Assembly: GCA_020881915.1 (NCBI GenBank)
Contig: JAJFPB010000008.1
Span: 2,232,001 to 2,296,000, forward strand
Length of the DNA stretch: 64,000 nt
Direction: 5' to 3'
From: Paramyrothecium sp. XJ0827
Taxonomy: Eukaryota > Ascomycota > Sordariomycetes > Hypocreales > Stachybotryaceae
Below are positions 46,869 through 60,500 of the stretch, one piece after another. Every line of letters starts with the position of its first letter. Position 1 is the stretch's first letter. The notes beneath the pieces were generated by a model, which did no database searches, was not told the DNA's origin, and saw only the letters and a program-made list of their open reading frames with translations. The translations under genes were made by a program, and so were the position numbers.

Positions 46869-48931
46869 ATGGCTACCGAGACCCGAAGTCACTCTGGCTG
46901 CTGGTCCTGCCGCTTGAGAAAGAAGAAATGCGATGAGCGCCGCCCCATCTGCACCGAGTGCATGTGCGTAGGCCTCGAATGTCACGGCTTTGGCGAGAAG
47001 CCTGCATGGATGGACCGAGGTGTACGGCAAAAGGCACAAGCAGCGAAGATGAAGCAGAAGGTGGCTCAAGCCACCAAGAGTCGACGTTTGACCCAAATTC
47101 GAGATCAACACGAGTCCCTGATCAAACGGCTGCAAACACCACCTTCTGCAACAAGCTCGAGCACACCCACCCCTACGCCCGAGACCACCACCGCCAACAA
47201 CACGACCAACAACACGGCCAACAACAGCACCACCGCCAATGCCACCATTGTCAATGCGTCGGACATCTCCCCAACGAGCCAAGAAACCCTGCAGCTTGAC
47301 CATGCTTTCGATGATACCTTCCAGGCTCAGCCAACAAAGAGCCACTTTTCGCCATACGAACTCGGCGAGGGTCTCGATATTCATATTGACGCACTTCCCA
47401 TTATTGACCCGATTATGCCCGACTTCCCAACCACATTCGACGAGATGGACTTCCTGTCAGACCATACCTTCGATTTTACCGGTCTCAACTCACCTCCCAC
47501 GGAAGAGGTGCGTGTAGCATCCAACGGGGCCAATCTGCCCACACCTGACAGCCTTCGGGCCGGGCTATCAATTTGCAACACTCAACTCGAGATCGACTAC
47601 CAATCGGACCCGGCCACATCAGGCCTACAAATCACAAGCGTAGAGGACGCCATTCTACTAGCGCACTATATGGAGAAAGTTTTTCACTGGCAGTTCCGGT
47701 TTTGTGCTACACCAGCGAGCGGCTTCAATCAGGGATACCTTATCTGGCTCATGTCGAAGTCCCGAGCTCTATACCTGGCCTCGCTGGCCTTGAGCGACTC
47801 TTACAAAAAGCTTCAGGCTAGCGCAGATGGTCTACTGCCGGGCATACTATATGACGATCACATGGGGAAATACGAGGCCGCGGCGGAAGAGTTGCAGGGC
47901 AACTTGAGAGCACTGAAACCTACGGATGAGGTTTCGACGTTGGCATGCATTGTGTCATTCATTTATTCGAGCGTGAGTTTGCCTGAGCCATCAATCTTTT
48001 CTTTTCGTTATGTTCCGGAGCGTAGACTCACGTGTTCTTGCAGTTTCTTCATGCCGGCAAGGTCAACTGGGATAGTCACCTGCGTGCGGGCACTTCCCTG
48101 CTTGCTCCCTGGATCGCGCAGGAGTCTGCCGAGGTAATAATAGGTCTTCAAAGGACACCGGAGGACTCGTCAAGGGATTTTTTCGCAGGGTCCATACTTC
48201 GGTTCGATATTCTATCCGCAATAACCCGAGGCAGCGCCCCAGCTCTATCTCAGTCGTACCAAAAGATGTTGAAATCTGCAAACTCTCCAATACTTCTTGA
48301 AACCGTCTGTGGCTGTCAAAATTGGGTCTTCGACATCCTTATCGACGTCTACACACTCCGGGACTGGAAAAAGGGCACCCGATCAGCAGGTCTACTTAGC
48401 CTGTGGGAATTGACGTCCAAGGCGAACACGATAAAAACAGAGCTGGAGAGACGCACGACATGCAATCTCATGCTCATGAACAAGATTAAACAGGAAATGG
48501 AGTTGAGCAAGGACGACTCCTCGCATCCCAGGTACCAGCAATACGATATCTGCGTTGTGACGCATAATTTCGCCAGTGCGGTTTCTGTCCTGCTGGAAGT
48601 GATAGTGTCTGGCGCTCATCCGCAGCTACCGGAGATCAAGTACAAGGTTGCGCGCGCTCTCGAGTCGTTTGCGTACATTAACCATCCAGAACTTTTTGAG
48701 GTTCTGGGATGGCCGCTGTTTGTAGTTGGCTGTGTGGTCGACCAGGATCAGCACGAGTTCTTCCGACGTTTGTTGTCTTCCTCGCATGCTTTCCGCTCCG
48801 TTAAACTGGGCGGGCTGCTGCAGCTATTGGAGAGCTGCTGGGCATCAAGGCTAAGCGGCGAGCTGAGGGACACTGAGTTCGACTTTTCCAACTTTCCAGC
48901 CTGTAGCGCTGGAGATGTTCTCATCGCTTAA
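46869..48931 (+). CDS. Zn2Cys6 transcription factor with Fungal_trans_2-like region
   Basis: Exons 46869-47972 and 48044-48931 (phase 0) give 663 residues. The Zn2Cys6 binuclear cluster is complete at residues 11-38: Cys 11, 14, 21, 28, 31, 38, with the basic RLRKKK loop. After a linker rich in Asn/Thr (residues about 95-125, encoded by a microsatellite-like tract) comes a long helical region (YLASLALSDSY, HAGKVNWDSHLRAGTSLLAPW) that matches the PF11951-type regulator domain seen in Arg81/ARCA-like factors. Such factors bind CGG-containing sites. Its place between the monooxygenase and the other cluster genes makes it a candidate pathway regulator, although the ARCA-like N-terminus (CWSCRLRKKKCDERRP) is also common in unrelated settings. 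Confidence 0.85.
47185..47245 (+). repeat. Asn/Thr-coding microsatellite inside the Zn2Cys6 gene
   Basis: Tandem ACC and AAC triplets with ACNAACAAC units encode a TTTANNTTNNTANNSTT-like stretch. Length variation between strains is likely. Confidence 0.6.
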
Positions 48932-50706
48932 TGGATAGAACCGCATGATGCGAACGAAATGATGAGGCAACGACTAGGTTTTGGTCCTATTATGTTTGAG
49001 CAGCTTGAACTAAAGGTCGAGACCACGCTAAGAACATTTGCATGAATGATGCCGAGCACAGGTACATCCACTATCGCTTCTCATGAAAGACGCCTAATAA
49101 TTGAATGGAGTTTTACCGTTAATGGGCAATATCTCCCTTGATGGTAGCGGTCGGTACGTGGTTGGGACGAGGGAGATGATGGGGCGACTGATAGAGCTGG
49201 ATAGACGTCAATATCCGCTGGTCATAGAGATTGGGCATTTAGATTGAGTCTGCTGCAAAGTAGAGTAAAACAGACACATAGAATAAAAAAGATTTTAAAG
49301 TTAAAGTCCAGGATGAACCGAGTCAAGCATTTTGTTGTACGATCGATATTACTATATAGAGCAAATTTACTCAAAGTGGTTGCATACATCTGCTGAATTC
49401 ATCAAGTTACATTCTCGGCGGTAACCCAACACGGAATACCAAGCCAACACTCAATAATGTTGGGTTGCAGGGCATATGATTTGGGGTCAAGGCTTCTTGT
49501 GTATGCTGCATTCCTCCTGTCGTGTGGCACAACCAACACCCGTTTTTTTACACACAATACGTCAGTAGACATTCTTCTGTTGCAATCCCAAGGTAGCATC
49601 AGTATTTTCGCTCAGTCGGGGCCGTTTCCTTTAAGCCTGAAATGACTTGTAATCTAAGGAGAGTGTCTGCAGACCCTGGGACAACTTAACCGTAGGCAGC
49701 AACAAGAAGGCGGTGCGTTGAAAAGATTAGTAAAAGTTCAACGTTTTCGGATGATCTGTGCAGCTATGAAAACTAAATGCCCACCTCTCCTTCTCTTCGC
49801 AATCGACCTTGGATCACACCCACTGCGAAGGAAGAAGCTATACCCAAATTTCGTACACTAAGAGAGCATGCACCCACCACTTGGTAAGGTGGAGAACAAA
49901 CGCAAACCTGAAACAGTAGGCGCTGGTTGTGAGGAGGATTGGAAGGCCCGAATAGCTGCCACGAGCATTTTGTGATTGTTTTCCGTTTGCGGTTCAAGGG
50001 CAGCAAGTAAAAACAAGTTCATCGGCTCGAGATGACTCCACGAGGTTTTGGACACCTCGACTCGACTTGCCCCGTCTTGCTACAAATTAAGTCTCGTGCA
50101 CAATGACGACATCGCCCTTAACTTAAGCTTGAGGCAGCCAATGCATGAGGGCTTTGCAGTGGTTATCAGATCATGCAAGTGTGAACCAAATACAGAACCG
50201 TACCACGGTCTTCAAATCTCGTACAAATTACGTAGCAACGTTTTCCTTCCGCTTCAGGGCAAAGGTGTAGGGTAAGCAAAATCTCCGGAGACCTGCGGAG
50301 GGCGCATGCCATCCATCCAGCTTGAACAAATACAACTGTGCACATCTTGAGATGAACTTCACAAACGGAAAGATCGCTTTTTCATTTGCTCGTGTGTTGT
50401 GAGCCCAAACAAGAATTCATTTTGCCCAGCTTTAAGGCCTAATGGTGGCGCAGGCGACGTTTGACCCCTGTCGACTTTAATTCCCGTGCGTTACACTCGG
50501 GGGAAAACCAAGTCATATTGGGTGGACCTTATTTCGCCGACTTAGTCACAACTCCCAGTTTGGCCAACTTACTTCATGGGGTATGGGGTGAGAAGCACCT
50601 GCGATTCCATGCGCCACTCAACTCACAGCATCGTAACGCAAGCCTGGTCCCAAAACACCACTAGCGTTGTGCCCACAGTTGCCCGAGGGTCCTGATAGCG
50701 ATAGCC
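48932..50706. other. 1.8-kb intergenic stretch between the two regulator genes
   Basis: Both flanking genes are on the plus strand; the promoter of the second regulator is expected at the right end. Short frames only; nothing recognised. Confidence 0.5.
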
Positions 50707-52381
50707 ATGGGAACGCCTAAACAGTATCGTGTGCGGACTGGGTGTTTGACCTGCCGGGATAGACATATCAAATGCGACGAGGGCGTGCCCAGGTATGACT
50801 TCACCAGAGGTTGTAACTATCAGTTGTATTTACCGTGTAATTAGGTGTCGAAATTGCATCAAATCAGATAGAGTGTGTGGAAGAGGAATCCGCCTGAACT
50901 TCATTGATATCCAGACAAACTTGTCACAACCCCCCATAGTCCTCCCACCGGGAACGCAATTGATATTCCAGGACGAATCTAAAACCATTGCCTCGGGGTA
51001 CACCGTACGCTCAGAAAAGCCTACCCAGGCCCAGTTGCAAGATGAAGAACCAGAAAAAGCAAACCAGCCGGGCCAAAGCAACGAGAAGGTGCTGGAGAAT
51101 CCAACGGCACCCGAAGAGCAAGCCCCTATACTATCCAAAAACCCTACACATTCATCGCGGCTCATCAACGACCTGGACGAGAGCCTGCTGATGGAGGTAT
51201 ACATCGAAAAGGTTGCGCCGTGGATGGACTGTCTGGATGCCAACCGACCGGTATGGGTATTTGCGGAATGTCAACATGACTTATTCTTCTGACAATGTCC
51301 TAGTTTACAAACATTGTGCCATTCTACGCCTTGAGCGAACCGTTACTATACGACACCATCCTGGCTTGTGGGGCCAAGTACTTGATGCCCACAGATACAG
51401 CCTTGCACCTCGGCTCTACATCACAACACATCCAACTCCAGTTAGAGGATCCTGAACATGAGCCACTGTTGTGTATGATAGTAGAAATTCTTCTGAGAGC
51501 TTGCGAAGCTATGGGCAGTGGACTGAATTACCATCATACGGGGCAGGTCTCTGCCATCCCCCCCAAAATCGACAACAGCTCTAGCAGCTCAGGTTTGGCT
51601 GTTACCTGTTTCTGGACAGATGCTCTCATGTCCTTGATTCAAAGCCTTTATCACGAGGAGTTTCCCAGGGGGGACCCTGAAAGACTGGCGCATGCAATGG
51701 GCACGAATCTGGCGCCTGGGGGCGAGCTGATATCGGGTAACGAGGAACAATGGGCTCAGCGGATGATCTACATTTGCACAAAGATTGCAGCTCTTCGTTC
51801 AGACTTGTCTCATGACAAGTATGACAATGCTGCAGACAAACTGCACGAAGAGTGCGAGCAGTACAAGAACTGGTGCGAGGAGTGGGCCCATAACGTGCCG
51901 AGAACGATGATGCCTCTCTGCTATATCCCACCATCAGACAAAGGCCCAACAACTGTGTTCCCACAGGTATTGCTCGTCAAACCCTCCGCTGCTGTTGCAC
52001 GGCTACTCTACCATACCTCTTGTCTGCTTCTCGCTGATATTCAACCCACTGAAGACTCAGACACGGAATATGCTCAACGATTGCAAGCAAGACATGCGCA
52101 AGACATTTGCGGCATCGCCTCACAGGCTGAAGATAAGTACGTCATAGTTCGTCCAACAATTTTCTCAGAGTACACATGCTAACCATATCATTTATAACAG
52201 AGCGTTTTGTCATGTGGCCGTTTGCTGCTTGCTATTGGCAACGGAGTGTCTCATGGAGCCAGATGCGAGGGAAGAAGCGATGCAGATACTTGAAAAGATC
52301 ACGAAAGGCACGCCTTGGGAGTCTAACAACTTTCGTCTTGATATCGAGCGCAGACTTAGAAAATTTGATTTCAACTTCTAG
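50707..52381 (+). CDS. Zn2Cys6 transcription factor, second cluster regulator
   Basis: Four exons (50707-50792, 50845-51250, 51304-52136, 52201-52381) give 501 residues with all phases closing. The Zn2Cys6 domain is split by intron 1: Cys 13, 16, 23, 30, 33, 40 ([16 protein letters not shown], then [12 protein letters not shown]). The rest is the helical region of PF11951-type factors: [35 protein letters not shown], and the C-terminal [18 protein letters not shown]. It ends 226 bp from the 3' end of the convergent prenyltransferase gene, so it sits inside the cluster and is the better candidate for the pathway-specific activator. Confidence 0.88.
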
Positions 52382-52607
52382 CTCAATACCTGCTCCTTAC
52401 GATTCAATTTGTGCCTGGCTCTAATAAAATGAATGCAATAACCGACCCGCAAATATATGCCCTACCCATGAAATGTCGTCACCTCATCCCGCCACCTCAA
52501 GATCAATGTAACACCATGATATTGCTCCTCCGACTGAACTTAGACGTCCTAAATGTTCAAGTTGGTGCTGCGTCCGAGACGTGCCCGCGATGACGCAAGG
52601 ATGCTTA

Positions 52608-53741
52608 TCAGTAAGAGCGCCAAACGTCGGCACCCGTCACCGCAGCGAGGTAGATGCTCAAGAAGGCGTTGACGAGGAAAATGCGACCTCCCGAGTTGCG
52701 GTCGCGAGGGTCAAGGGACGCAATGCTCCATGGAACCGAGACGGCCCAAACAGCGATGCCGAAGAACCACACGAACTGGCTGGCTGCAGCCTCCTGCGCA
52801 GCACGAACGAAGAAGTAAACTTGGAGCCCACCAAGAATCGTGAGGGCCGGCTTCAACTTGTCGCCCAGGAAGACGGCAAGTGACTTGACGCCGGCCTTCT
52901 TGTCATCGGGACTGTCCTGTAATTTGCTGTCAGCTGGTGGAAAAAGGTAAATTAGACGTATGAAGACTTACCTGCGAGGCGTAGATCAAGTCAAGATACA
53001 CGAGCCAGGAGAAGATAGCGCCAAAAAGGCTGATTGGCAGCTCGATGTTCTCGGTACCGTTGCCAAGCGCAACCCAAGGAGGGATCACACAAACAGCCAT
53101 TGTGATACCCAGGACAACCTGAGGTGCCCAAATGTGACGCTTGCAAAGTGGGTAGATGTAGGACAGGAACCAGGCAGGGCCCATGGCCACCGTCACATCC
53201 CGTCCCATCGTCGCATACGTAACACCGATGGAGGCGGCAAATCCAATAATGAACGCCACCAACGCTTCGGGATACGTGATCATGCCCGAGGGCAGAGGAC
53301 GCTTCTTGGTACGCGCAACCTTGCCATCGAAGTTCCTGTCGCAAATATCACTGTGCGGAAGATGGTCAGTTCTGGTTTCCCTCTTCTGGGGGCAGTCTTT
53401 CGCCTGGTGTTTAAAAACTCACTTCCACATGCAGAAAACACCGTGTGTGATGTAAAAGCTTGCCAAGATGCCGATAAAGGTGCTGCGGAGGAGGCTGAAA
53501 GAGATTTGTTGTTGGATGGCGTAGAAGAACAGCGCAAGCCCTAAACCCGAACATCAGCTATTGCCCTTGAATTGTTCCGTAACTCTCCAAGAGTAGAGTC
53601 TATGCATCAATACATACAGCCAATACTCGTGGTCGACAAGGCCTCTGGCGTGTGAAAGCGGCACAGCTGCCAGATGCCTTTGACAATATCATGCTGGACA
53701 ACATCGTTGGCCGGAGCCTTCTTTTGCCTTGCGGTTGCCAT
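52608..53741 (-). CDS. UbiA-type aromatic prenyltransferase
   Basis: Four exons (53741-53618, 53540-53423, 53350-52972, 52916-52608) encode 309 residues. The two Asp-rich motifs that hold Mg2+ and the prenyl diphosphate are complete: NDICDRNFD (residues 81-89, the NDxxDxxxD signature) and YASQDSPDDKKAGVKS (residues about 204-219). About eight to nine hydrophobic helices surround them. Fungal UbiA enzymes of this size attach farnesyl or geranylgeranyl chains to aromatic polyketides or other acceptors in meroterpenoid pathways; the haem and ubiquinone housekeeping members are longer at the N-terminus. This protein has only a short N-terminal extension and no clear mitochondrial presequence. With the adjacent NR-PKS the likely acceptor is a resorcylic-type aromatic acid; the chain length cannot be read from the sequence. 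Confidence 0.9.
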
Positions 53742-54513
53742 TTTCTGTTACTTTTTGTTTGCTTGTCAAAGAAATCGTAGAACAAGAAGAACAAGAATGT
53801 TATATGAGCATCGACTTAAATATGATGCGTTGTATTGTGTTGTCAGCGGGATCCACACGCGGGACGCAAGCCCCTGGTCTGGGTTTTGGTGGAGATTTTT
53901 CAACGAAACTTCTGCCGACAGGCAAGACGAGCAGAGTGTTATGCATTGCTCGGTTCAGCTTGCCTTGAGAATTGTCACTGAGTTGCTCCGCTGATCAGCA
54001 ATTGGTTTAGTCTAATTGTCGACCTGACAGGAAACCCTATTGCGGCTCACGCATCCTTGCCGGATCTTGCTTCTTCTCCGCGTTTTTGTTCCGCGGACTG
54101 CTTTATCCTCCGACACCGATGTTTCAAAGCTCATCCTACAAGTATCGCAAGAGGCTAAGGATGTTTGTTCAATTTGCTGGATCAAGTAGCTACGTAGGGA
54201 TATACTCCAGCCTTCGTCTCCTTGTGTTCGCGACGATGAATTCGCGTCAGAGATCATGTTGATTCATTTTGTAAATTGCAAGCTGATTTGAATCCCTCTA
54301 TCTGAGTTATGAAGTTGAGTTTGACAAATTCATGATTACCTGGCAGAGGGTGAATCTGCGGCATGCGTTACTTGGCACATTCACGAATGGTCCTTGATTC
54401 TTCTTATGTCACTAACAAGAGGAACGTATTTTAATAATGCTAAGACATTGAAACTCTAAAAAACTTAATCTAGAACAGTAATTCCACTACATTCTAAGAA
54501 ATTGATCCGTTAT
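53742..54513. other. Intergenic, promoter side of the prenyltransferase gene
   Basis: About 770 bp between two minus-strand cluster genes; contains the prenyltransferase promoter and the NR-PKS 3' end. Nothing else is seen. Confidence 0.5.
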
Positions 54514-57500
54514 TCATTTAGTTACACTGCTGATAGCATCCCGTACAATCGACCCCAAAGCCGTAACCTAAAAGAAATCGATTAGTATACTGTAATACGG
54601 ATGAAGAAGCGGTGATAGCAGAAAACCTGCATGAAACTTACCTCTGGAGCTGTCATGATCGAGAAATGATCACCTTCAATCTGGAAATATTCCTTCTTGC
54701 CGCTCACAAGGCTATCCCATCCGTTGGGTCCGAGGTCATGCGATGCCGGGTAGAACCAGGCATTGAGACCGGGAGGAAGGGCATCCATGGCTGCCTTTGG
54801 CATAATGTCCTTCTTAGCCCAGATGATAAAGGTTTGGCCCGGTTGACGTCCGGGAGACATGGGCGTAGGGTCCATTTTGCTGAAACAGGTGACGGTGCCC
54901 AGCATGTGCTTCTTGAGACGCACAGCTTGAGGCGCGGTGTCATCGAAGTTCCTGTCGATACCGCTAAGCATACCAATCGTGTCGATGATCTCCATCGTTG
55001 GTTTAGCCACCTTGCTGCGGTCTTCCTTGCGGGGGCCCGTGATGTCAATGATAATCAGGCCCAGCACTTCCTCTCCGGCCTCCAGAAGGAGTCGGGCTAC
55101 TTCATAGGAGAACACACCGCCAGCGGACCAACCTCCAATAATGTAGGGACCGGTTGGCTGTTTGGCACGAATGGCGGCCAGGTACATTTGAGCGGCCTCC
55201 TCGAAGCTGCCAGTGAAGTTGTCTGGATCGTTCACCCATGGTGACTCGACTGCATAGACCGGAAGATCTTGACCAAGCTTGGGGAAGTGGATGTAAGCGG
55301 CAGCTGAACCGGCTCCATCTGCAATCAAGAAGACTGGCGGCCGCTCTGGCGTAGCCGGAGGGCCTTGCATAAGGACCACGTTGCACGTCCTAGTCACACC
55401 GTTTCCATTCACATGAGCGGTTTTCTCGACACCGTTTCCGTTTGCAACTGGAGGCGGGCCATCGTTACTGGCCTGGTCCTTATTTTCGAGCTTACGCAAT
55501 TCCTTCTGTGCTTCCTCCAGCGTGGGGAAATCCATCAGGAAGGATGCATTCAGCTCAACTCCGGTCTCTGCCTTGACTGCAGCGAGAAGAGAAATGCTCA
55601 TCAGCGAATCCACACCGAGCTCGGCAAAGAACATTGAAGGGTTCAGTTCGCTCTCGTCCATGCCGGTTTCCTCAATGAGTCCCTCGATCAGGACGGAGTA
55701 GATTGTCTTCTTGTGGCCATTCTGCCCGTTGGACTGTGGCGCCGGCTGCTCGACATGACCGTTGTGCCCATTTGCAGTGCCATTTGAGGTGCCATTTTGA
55801 GTACCGTTTTGAGCGCCATGCGACACAGAAGTGCCGTTAGTCGCTGGGGCCGGCGCCTTCTTTGGCTCAACCTTGCCAAGAATGCGATGAAGCGTGTTTC
55901 GCGGCATCTTGCGGAAGCGGGCGCCTTCCAAGAATCCGATCAAAGAGCCACCATCAAGAATGTAGACATGGCCACGGTAGAAGTCAGATCCTTCAGGAGG
56001 TGGCTCAACAAAGGCATAGCTTTGGTAGGTGACGTCAGGAGAGAAGTCCTTGGCCACAATCTCCATGCGTTCCATGTGCGTTCCGATGTAGACATGATCC
56101 TCGGTGGCCATAGGGTTACCGTTGAACAAGAAACCGGCCAAATGAGTAAGAGCATCAATCCAGTAAGGTGACAGGGTGTATGACTCCTTGCCAGCCTCGA
56201 TCTTCGGGACTTTGATGGAGGCGAGTGCTTCGGTATAGTCATCGCTGACAATGGCCTCCTGGACACCTTCATAGTCCTTGGTGTAGCCCATGAGGTTACC
56301 AAACAGCCTGTAGAAGAGCTTTCCCTGGAAACGGTTCGCAAGCCCCCCTGCAGCAGCCTTCTGCAACTTGGCAATCTTGGGTTGAATATCCTCAAGCAGA
56401 CGTTGTCGCTCAATGTTAAACTTCTGCTCATCCCTCGCGCGAATAACGCACTTGGAGTTGATCACAGATGGCTTAGCTTGGTCTGCAATGGAAACGGTGA
56501 AGTCGGAAGAGTTCTTTTTCTTGTTGACAGTAACCTGGATGGCTTGCTTGGTTCCAATCTTGGGTTGAATGGGGTGGTCAATCGAGGTGTCGAGTACGGA
56601 AAGCGACGGGAACGGGGCGCTAGTGGAGCCGTCAGTCAAGAGATAACGGGCTGCCGTGAGAGCCATTTCGCTGAAGACTCCTGCAGGGCAAACGGTAATG
56701 CCAGAAAGCTGGTGTCCCTGAATGATCTTGAGGAGGCCGGGCTGCTCCAGCACTGCAGTGAAGGTAGCGGATTGCTCCAAGCCGTTGTCCTCCTGCTTGA
56801 CAAGATGATGCAGGCAGGTGGAAATGGGCTGAACATCGGCATGTTTGGCTTCCGTTAATCTGGGAGCCGGCGTGTAAGGCATCCAGAAATCCCTCGTGTC
56901 AAAGGCATACTTTGGCAGGGTAAGGAGCGACAAGTTGTCAACAAAGTCGGCGTGGAACTCCCGCCAGCGGATGGCCTTGCCAGCCTTGTAGGCAGCGGCC
57001 AAGATTGCCGAGGCAGTCTTCCAGTTGTTGTCGCCCTTCTTGATACTTGGAAGGGCACGATCTGCAGCAACACTGGTGTTGGACCGGACAAGCCCCAGAG
57101 ACACGGGGTTAGGTCCAATCTCGACCCAGATAGCAGTCGGATCCACGAGCTTCTTAGTGACAGCGTGGGCGATGGCCTGCTCAAACTTGACAGACTCCCT
57201 TGTCTGGCGAGCGAGATATTCGCCGTCGAAGCCAGCATATTCTTCTCCCAGGAGAGTCGAGATTACCTTAACCTTGGGAGTGCTGAATCGCACACCCTTC
57301 GCGGCCTCACGGTATCCAGAGAGGATGCCGTCCATCTGCTCTGAATGCATGGCGTAGGGAACATCAAGAAGTCTGCTCTTGATCTTTCGCTCCTTCAGGG
57401 TCTCCTCAATCTCGAGGAGTCCGGCACGCTCGCCACTGAGCACAATCATGCCAGGGCTGTTATGGCATGCAACCTCTGACTTCGAGGTGATGGTCTCATC

Positions 57501-60500
57501 GGAGAGAATGGAAGCGACATCATTCGCAGTGCCCGAGATTGACAGCATGCCGTGGCTACCCTGTTGGCAGGTCTTCTGGACCAATGTAGCTCGCTTGCCA
57601 ATCAGATACAGGACATCAGTAGCGGAAAGGACTCCAGCAGCGTAGAGAGCAGCATACTCGCCGATGCTGTGTCCAATAACAAGATCGGGAGTGATTCCCC
57701 AGCTCTTCCATAGGTCGACAAGCGCAATATCGAGAGCAACCAGAGCCAGATGAATTTGCGCGGTAGTGGCCTTCTCGATCGCTGCCTCCGGGTTGGAGAT
57801 TAAGTGCACAAAGGTTGGGAATCCATGGGTAGTGCTGATGCGCTGAAGATTCGCAATAGTGGCACGGAATGCTGGCGACGACTTGAACAGGTCGGATCCC
57901 ATGCCAGCGTGATGCGCTCCTTGTCCGGTGAATGCGAACACAATCGGCGATTTGCCCGACTTCGGGTCTTGGCTCTTCTTGTTCAGGTCCCGTGACAAGC
58001 TGTCAATGATATCCTGGATGCTGCCGCCAGAGTACGCAGCACGCAGCGAGTGGTGCATGCGACGAGCTGTGGTGGTGTATGCCAGGTCAGCGAGCTTGGT
58101 ATCAGGATTCTCAGTAAGGAACTGGAGCAAGCGTTGCTTGTTCTGGTCCAGCGACTGCTGGCAATGAGCAGATATCGTGACAGCGTGGTATGGGCGAGGG
58201 TCTTCTGCCTTGTTTTGTAGCGCAGGAGGCTCCTCCAAGACGAAGCAGCTGTTGCCTCCCTATGTCAATGTTGTTAGTAATGTGTCTTGGAAAGGTGAGG
58301 TCTAAGTACATACGGCAGCATCGAAGTTGTTAACGATCATGATTCGCTGCTTTCCAACGCTTTGTCTTGTGTAGGGAACTGGCTCGCCAGGCACCAAGAC
58401 AGACCCATCATTGAGACAGGCGTAGTCTCCTTGCTTGTGAGGAATTCCTACTTGGGGTGGAACGACGCCCTTGCTAAACATGAGTGCCGCCTTCATGACC
58501 GAAGCGATACCAGATGCCTATACACTGTTAGCCTGAAGAGTCGGATCTGGTTCGGTCAACATACCGCTTCAGCGTGTCCCAGGTTTGCCTTGATGGCGCC
58601 CACAAGCAAAGGAGTCTCACGTTCGCCCTTCAGAGCGAGGATGTTGGCAACGGACTCAAGCTCGGCTGAGTCTCCCGCAGTGGTGCCTGTTCCATGCATT
58701 TCTACGTAGCTGATGTCGCCGGGCTCCAAGCCGGCATTGTGGAGAACCTTTCGGTAAACACGCTCTTGAGCCGGAACGTGTGGACGCGTAATAGAGACAG
58801 TGTCTGCTGAGTGATTTCGGGCGTAGCCACGAATGACGGAGATAATGTTATCGTTATCCTGGATGGCATCCTCTAAACGCTTGAGGACAATCACACCAAT
58901 TGCTTCACCACGGCAGTAACCGTCCGCATCGTTTCGGAATGTCTTGCAGCCGCCAGTCGTAGACAGGAAGCCACCTTTGCTGAGAGCAGAATGCCAGAAA
59001 GGAGTAGCAATGATATTTGAACCACCAGCAATTGCGGTGTCGCAGTCTCGGTTAACCAGCGCCCTGTAGGCCAAGCCTACAGCAGAAGCTGTCGAGCCAC
59101 AAGCAGAATCAACGCAGAAAGTAGCGCCCTCCCACTTGAAGTGGTGGTTCAATCGACCAGGAGTAAATGATCGCTGCGTGCCCTGTAGAACATACTTGTC
59201 GACACCGTGCACTGCCTGAAGCTCCCTCCAGTCGTCACTACCGTCACCGATGTACGTGCCAATTCGTCTGTTGTCCGTGGCAACGGTGCCGTTGTTAGCA
59301 ACACCGGAGTCTTCGAGGGCTTCGTACACTGCGTGCATAAGCAGCCTCTGACCTGGGTCCATTTGCATCGCCTCGCGAGGCGAAACGTTGAAGAACTTGT
59401 GGTCAAAAAGTCCAGGACGCTCTAGGAAACAAGCGTGGGCAGCAGTAATAGCATTGAAGCCCCGGCCAGTCTCATCGAAGTAGTCATCGGCGTTGAATCT
59501 GTCTTCTGGTATCTGTGAAAGAACGTTTTAGTAAGTATTTCCACGTTTACGAGGATTGGCCATCTGGAGAAAGACTTACCCTACGATGAAGCTCCTCTCG
59601 TCGCATGAGAACCTCCCACATCTCATCGACGGTGGCGGCTCCTGGGAATTGGCCAGACATACCGATGATTGCCACGGACCCTGAACCACCACGAAGCTCC
59701 GCGGACTGCAGGTTGGGGGCGTTCGTCTTGAGTGTCACTGCAAAACCCTTTGCGTGGAGGTGTCTACGTAACAATACCAAGTAGCTTGTGGCGCCCAACA
59801 TGTACAGAGAAATCTCCTTTCCTTTTGCTAGATAGGACGAGCCGACATCAAAAACCCGCGATGGGTCGGTGGCATTTTGGAAGATGTCAAGCATAATTTG
59901 TGGCAGCAGATCCTTTAGAGTAGAGCCCACGAAAGGCGCATACCTGCTTCCGGAAATAAGCTTGAAACTTGTCTTGATGGGCTTGTTGAGCACGGGACCC
60001 CCTTTAACGAGGTCATCAAACTCTGGAGCTGCCAAATGTCCAGCATGAACAGCTCCAAAGGCTGGGAGGACGGAGATCTCGGATTTGCTCAGAGCAGGGG
60101 TTTCGCGCAGCTTGTCCAAGACGGATGGGGGACCGAAAACAGTGGCCCAAGTGGCTGTGCTGACAGCAATGTATGCTCTCCGATGACGAGGAATAGCCTG
60201 AGGAGCACGAGTTAGTCTGAGTGGCCAAAAACCAAGGGGCTCAGGTTTCTTACATTCTCCCTGTGAAAGTTTTCCAAGATGCTCGGCAGCTGAGGAACGA
60301 CCTGGCCCAGGGCTGAAAACGCCCAGCTTCCAGTGTCATCCTCAATCTGCACGGAACGTCTGGAGATTGCTACTGCTACCCGGCAGTTGACTCCAGCCAG
60401 ATAGCTGGCAACCTCTATCAATTCGCTGATATTGGTAGCTACGGCGGCGGCAGCAGCGGGAAGTAGGCCACCGCAAATACCCAGGGTGACTACAGGGGTT

